Assembly: GCA_002413785.1 (NCBI GenBank)
Contig: DHXR01000047.1
Span: forward strand, 1-64,000
DNA from: Mucilaginibacter sp. UBA5151
Lineage (GTDB): Bacteria; Bacteroidota; Bacteroidia; Sphingobacteriales; Sphingobacteriaceae
DNA length: 64,000 nucleotides
Direction: 5' to 3'
Every line of letters begins with the position of its first letter. Position 1 is the stretch's first letter. The notes beneath the pieces are model-generated. The model did not search any database, had not been told where the DNA came from, and saw only the letters and a list, made by a program, of their open reading frames with translations. This document shows positions 60,870-64,000 of this stretch, in pieces. The translations under genes and the position numbers were made by a program.

Positions 60870-61389
60870 TTTCCCCTATAACCCGGGCGGGAATGTTTTT
60901 AAAAGAGTGTTATGGTATTATATTAATATCTTGATTTTCAAATCAAGCTTATTCCCGTTTTACGCCTTAAAAAACAGGTTGCTCCGATTATTTGGGGCAA
61001 CAATTGGTAAAGAAGTAGAGATTAAGCCCTGTGTAAATATAAAATACCCCTGGTGGCTCACTATTGGCAACGAGGTATGGATTGGTGAAAATGTTTGGAT
61101 AGATTGCCTGGTGCCGGTTACAATTGGCAATAATGTTTGTATTTCACAGGGGGTGATGATACTTACCGGGAGCCATAATTATAAAAAGCCCTCTTTCGAC
61201 CTGATAACAGGCAGTGTAGTTTTAGAAGACGGCGTTTGGATTGGGGCCGGGGCTATTGTTAACCAAGGCATAATTGCCGCCTCACATGCCGTGCTCGCCA
61301 GCGGGTCGGTAGCTACTAAAAACCTGGAGGCTTACACCGTTTACCAGGGGAACCCGGCTGTAAAAACCCGTGTACGTACAATAGAATAA
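60838..61389 (+). CDS. wcaF: WcaF-like colanic-acid-type acetyltransferase
   Basis: From ATG 60838 (MKQTDLFFYNNFPYNPGGNV) the product is 183 aa; an ATG at 60817 lies deeper in the previous gene. The N-terminal helices lead into a left-handed beta helix of hexapeptide repeats (IGKEVEIKPCVNIKYP, IGNEVWIGENVWIDCL, IGNNVCISQGVMILTG), then SHNYKKPSFDL with the catalytic His and GVWIGAGAIVNQGI. It transfers acetyl from acetyl-CoA to a sugar in the cytoplasm. It overlaps the fusion gene by 32 bp. Confidence 0.92.
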   Translation: MKQTDLFFYNNFPYNPGGNVFKRVLWYYINILIFKSSLFPFYALKNRLLRLFGATIGKEVEIKPCVNIKYPWWLTIGNEVWIGENVWIDCLVPVTIGNNVCISQGVMILTGSHNYKKPSFDLITGSVVLEDGVWIGAGAIVNQGIIAASHAVLASGSVATKNLEAYTVYQGNPAVKTRVRTIE

Positions 61390-61443
61390 GCTTTTTTGAA
61401 ATATATAAAATTAGTCTCTTTTTGAAAAAACCAAATTTCAACA

Positions 61444-63021
61444 ATGCATACCCAAAAAAATAATTCGTATAAACTTATACTGGCAATCGCCGGTTTTGTT
61501 GTATTGCTGATGGGTATTACCTTGTTTTTTATCCCTCCTGCTATCTTCACCGATCCGGCCCAGGGTTTCCAGGTATTGCAAAGTATGCAGCTGGGCGGCG
61601 GCTTTAATAATTTAGTTAGTCCCGACCAGGGCGATATTTCGAAAAATTACACGCAATTTTTAACGTGGTGGACCCCCGGTCAATATCTTATACCTTTTTT
61701 CTTTAAAATAATTATCGGCCTGAATTTGGGGCGTGGCATAGCAGTAACAGTAACTATCGCCGAGTTTTGTGGTTTAGCAGGGTTTTATTGCTTCTTCAAA
61801 AAAATTGGATTTACGCCTCTTATAGCCGCCATCAGCATGGTGTTTATCCTTTGCCAGGAAGCCTTTATGATACCGAATGTGTACTATAACGGCGGCGAAA
61901 TCTTGCTTTTCTCTTTCGAAGGCTGGTTCTTATATGGCTGTATTTCCTTTAAAAGGCCGGGCCTTAAACTGGTTTTATTTGTACTCCTTTCGGGCTTTGC
62001 CGGGTTCTTTTTCAAATCTTCCTTTTTATGGATGTATGCCGCCGGTTTATGCTGTTTATGGATTGAGCTTTCTGCAAAAAAACCAGGCCTTGCAAACTGG
62101 GTAAAAAAGGCATTATGGGTTGGCGTACCGGCAGCTGTCGCACTTGCTGTAATTTATATATTTTATATTTCAAAAGGCGAAAGCCCGGTTACTGGCTCAA
62201 ACGGGTTTAAGCTGACGGCAGAAACATTCAGCTTTCCCTTGGCTTCGCCCATATTATCCGGGTTCTCGGTAGATGACCTGTTAAACGGATTGATTGATCA
62301 TATCGGGAAGCCTTTGTTCAGCGCCGAATGGGCTGTCATTATCCTGATATTCGCTGCTTTGCTGAGCGTAGTACTGATCTTTAATATCATCCGGTACGTA
62401 CCTGATAATAATTACAGGTTATTCATAGTTGTTTTTTACCTGACAGCCATATTGTTTTTTGGCGTTTCTTATTTGCGCCAGCTTGATATTTCGATGGAGT
62501 CGAGACATTTTCGGATCATCGGTATTTTAATTGTGCCTGGCCTGATGGTTTGGGTTGCACGGTTTAAGCCGGTATTCAAATATTTATTCGTGCTGGTGTT
62601 TGCGGGAATAGCCATTCACAGTTTCTCTTACTTAATAAACGGCTACAAAGTAAACAACACTTATGCTAAAGGCACAACAGGCATTGCCCAACCAAATATT
62701 GACCAGGCTTCGCTCAATCAGGTATTAAAGATTGACCGGGAAAACCGAAATATCACATTTGTTTTTATTGGGGATGACATAGGGCTTGAGCTGTTGCATA
62801 ACCGATATGTTCCTTTACAACCCATAGGCGATGAACTTAAAATTAAAATCGATGATTACAGGTACGAAGGTTTTGCCGGCCCGCTCTATATTATATTGCC
62901 CGAAAGCTACAGGGGCGCAAAAGAGGAAATGATCGTGCAATCTTTCCCGGGATATGCCGGTTTTAATGTTACCGTGCTCAGCAAAAATTTTGTCCTGTAC
63001 GAAGGGTTGAAAAAAAGGTAA
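61444..63021 (+). CDS. Polytopic membrane protein, possibly a GT-C glycosyltransferase
   Basis: The product is 525 aa with about 11-12 membrane helices and a C-terminal soluble region of about 110 residues (from TYAKGTTGIAQPNIDQASLN). The first periplasmic loop contains FTDPAQGFQVLQSMQLGGGF with an acidic residue, followed by WWTPGQYLIPFFFK; polyprenol-dependent GT-C enzymes have a catalytic acidic residue in this loop. No family is recognised. It is the last gene in the forward polysaccharide run, 54 bp after the acetyltransferase. Confidence 0.6.
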   Translation: MHTQKNNSYKLILAIAGFVVLLMGITLFFIPPAIFTDPAQGFQVLQSMQLGGGFNNLVSPDQGDISKNYTQFLTWWTPGQYLIPFFFKIIIGLNLGRGIAVTVTIAEFCGLAGFYCFFKKIGFTPLIAAISMVFILCQEAFMIPNVYYNGGEILLFSFEGWFLYGCISFKRPGLKLVLFVLLSGFAGFFFKSSFLWMYAAGLCCLWIELSAKKPGLANWVKKALWVGVPAAVALAVIYIFYISKGESPVTGSNGFKLTAETFSFPLASPILSGFSVDDLLNGLIDHIGKPLFSAEWAVIILIFAALLSVVLIFNIIRYVPDNNYRLFIVVFYLTAILFFGVSYLRQLDISMESRHFRIIGILIVPGLMVWVARFKPVFKYLFVLVFAGIAIHSFSYLINGYKVNNTYAKGTTGIAQPNIDQASLNQVLKIDRENRNITFVFIGDDIGLELLHNRYVPLQPIGDELKIKIDDYRYEGFAGPLYIILPESYRGAKEEMIVQSFPGYAGFNVTVLSKNFVLYEGLKKR

Positions 63022-63134
63022 ATCCTGTTGGTGTTGATGGTGTGAGTAGCCAACGTTCAACCAGCCGGAATTTCAAATATCCTGATCATCACCGATTCCG
63101 CCTTTTCGCTATCAGGCAATCGTTATTAACTTTC

Positions 63135-63668
63135 CTATTTTTTGGTGCGATAGTATTTATAAATCTTCACCCCCGCCATCAATAGTATTGATAAAAGAAC
63201 TATCCCAACTACACCAAAGATCCAACTAACCGTATCCTTAAGTACTGCGAGGAAGACTATGGCGAATAACAAAATAGTGGCCACTTCATTCCAGATCCGT
63301 AATTGGGCCGATGTCCATTTATAGATCCCTTTAGCCATTTGCTTCATTTTATTTTGACAGATAAAATGATAAACCAGCAAGCCAATAACAAAAGAAAGTT
63401 TAATATGCATCCAGGGTTGCTGTAACCAGGCAGGCACCAGGATAAGCATGGTTATTCCCGCCGCTACAACAATAACCATGGAGGGCACAGTAATAATATA
63501 CCAAAGCTTACGCTCCATCAGTTCGAACTGGTCTGATAAGATTTTACGGTCGGGTTCGGGTTTTTCCTGCGCTTCGGTATGGTAAATAAACAGGCGCACC
63601 ATGTAAAACAGCCCTGCAAACCAGCAGACTACGAAGATGATATGTATGGAAAGAATGTATTGGTACAT
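63135..63668 (-). CDS. hemJ: HemJ-like protoporphyrinogen oxidase (CopD/UPF0093 family)
   Basis: The product is 177 aa with four membrane helices. It opens with YQYILSIHIIFVVCWFAGLF and YMVRLFIYHTEA, carries the conserved His in the first helix and MHIKLSFVIGLLVYHFIC in the third, and has an R-K-W/K-L-W region (LMERKLWYIITVPSMV). HemJ oxidises protoporphyrinogen IX in the haem pathway. The hemE gene lies directly upstream on the same strand, which strongly supports the call. The extra C-terminal helix beyond the core is an odd addition. Confidence 0.85.
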   Translation of the reverse strand: MYQYILSIHIIFVVCWFAGLFYMVRLFIYHTEAQEKPEPDRKILSDQFELMERKLWYIITVPSMVIVVAAGITMLILVPAWLQQPWMHIKLSFVIGLLVYHFICQNKMKQMAKGIYKWTSAQLRIWNEVATILLFAIVFLAVLKDTVSWIFGVVGIVLLSILLMAGVKIYKYYRTKK

Positions 63669-63680
63669 ATTTTATTTTTT

Positions 63681-63728
63681 TGTCATTGCGAGGCATCCCG
63701 ATAGCTATCTGGATGCCTCGCAATGACA
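63681..63728. repeat. Perfect 18-bp hairpin between hemE and hemJ
   Basis: TGTCATTGCGAGGCATCC at 63681-63698 is complementary to 63711-63728, with a loop that can pair further (GATAGCTATC). On the coding (reverse) strand it begins directly after the hemE stop and is followed by an A-run, not a T-run, so it is a poor terminator for hemE. It resembles the widespread TGTCATTGCGAGGC dispersed repeat. It might stabilise the hemE message. Confidence 0.75.
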
Positions 63729-64000
63729 TTAATTTCTATACTCTTTAATAACTTCTACCGCATACTTCACATTATCAAATGGTATATCGGGCATAATGCC
63801 ATGACCTAAGTTAAAAATAAATCCCTTTTCATCCTTCATGCGGTCGAAAAGACGGTAAATTCTTTCTTTTATCACCTTTTTATCTGCATACAAAATATGC
63901 GGGTCGAGGTTGCCCTGAACCGCGATACCGTCAGGCAAACGTTTTTTGATATCCAGCAGGTCAACATTCCAGTCGATAGAAATTACATCGGGTTTCGCTT
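63729..64000 (-). CDS. hemE: Uroporphyrinogen decarboxylase, C-terminal part
   Basis: The frame is open to the window edge, so 90 codons of the 3' end are present. VISIDWNVDLLDIKKRLPDG, IAVQGNLDPHILYADKK and FIFNLGHGIMPDIPFDNV are conserved closing motifs of HemE, which removes four carboxyl groups from uroporphyrinogen III to give coproporphyrinogen III. It is followed on the same strand by hemJ. Confidence 0.95.
   Translation of the reverse strand, partial: AKPDVISIDWNVDLLDIKKRLPDGIAVQGNLDPHILYADKKVIKERIYRLFDRMKDEKGFIFNLGHGIMPDIPFDNVKYAVEVIKEYRN

Noticed and set aside
63681..63728. Rho-independent terminator of hemE
   Set aside because: The stem is perfect but no T-run follows on the transcribed strand, and the sequence matches a widespread dispersed repeat type.

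Overview
The window reads as chromosomal DNA of a Bacteroidota bacterium, most likely Sphingobacteriaceae of the Mucilaginibacter/Pedobacter type. The grounds are Bacteroidota-style gene families (DUF4369-TlpA proteins, UpxY/NusG-like antiterminator, a NagB/PIG-L fusion tail, GT10 and GT11 fucosyltransferases), TAnnTTTG-like -7 promoter boxes, weak Shine-Dalgarno signals, and many short palindromic repeats between genes. The taxonomic call is inference; no rRNA or tRNA gene was seen.

Positions 1-11000 hold mostly housekeeping or accessory metabolism: the tail of a NagB-like deaminase, an FAD-dependent oxidoreductase with a DinB protein, a CoA-binding protein, an SDR epimerase, an arginase-fold protein lacking several metal ligands, a TlpA-type thiol-disulfide protein and an internally deleted copy of it, two small unknown genes, purD and an acidic unknown protein. 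The spaces between are filled with dispersed hairpin repeats. Positions 11000-16300 are repeat-rich and carry a compact AT-rich type II restriction-modification island (methyltransferase, convergent endonuclease, controller protein with operator-like palindromes) flanked by inverted copies of a genomic repeat. Positions 16300-24300 carry a secreted GH20 hexosaminidase between two wrecks of one oxidoreductase gene, then a VOC protein, an aldo-keto reductase, a nitrilase, a VTT membrane protein, a Crp-family remnant and an OmpA lipoprotein.

Positions 24640-63021 form one very large surface-polysaccharide locus. A WecA-like priming transferase and one GT2 face left. About 36 kb then faces right: Wza-like export lipoprotein, Wzc-like tyrosine kinase, UpxY/RfaH-like antiterminator, asparagine-synthase-type amidotransferase, Wzm/Wzt ABC exporter, about 16 further glycosyltransferases (including two GT11 and one GT10 fucosyltransferases), four methyltransferases, two OafA-type acyltransferases, a WcaF-type acetyltransferase, a Wzy-like polymerase, and a glycosyltransferase fused to an exosortase-like membrane domain. 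Most genes touch or overlap (ATGA, TTGA, GTGA, TAATG), which indicates translational coupling in one long transcript; the antiterminator near the front fits that. One glycosyltransferase contains a run of 12 G inside its coding region, a likely phase-variation switch. I infer a heavily decorated, fucosylated and possibly phase-variable surface glycan. No nucleotide-sugar synthesis genes and no clear Wzx flippase lie in the window.

The last kilobase returns to haem synthesis: hemJ and the 3' part of hemE on the reverse strand.
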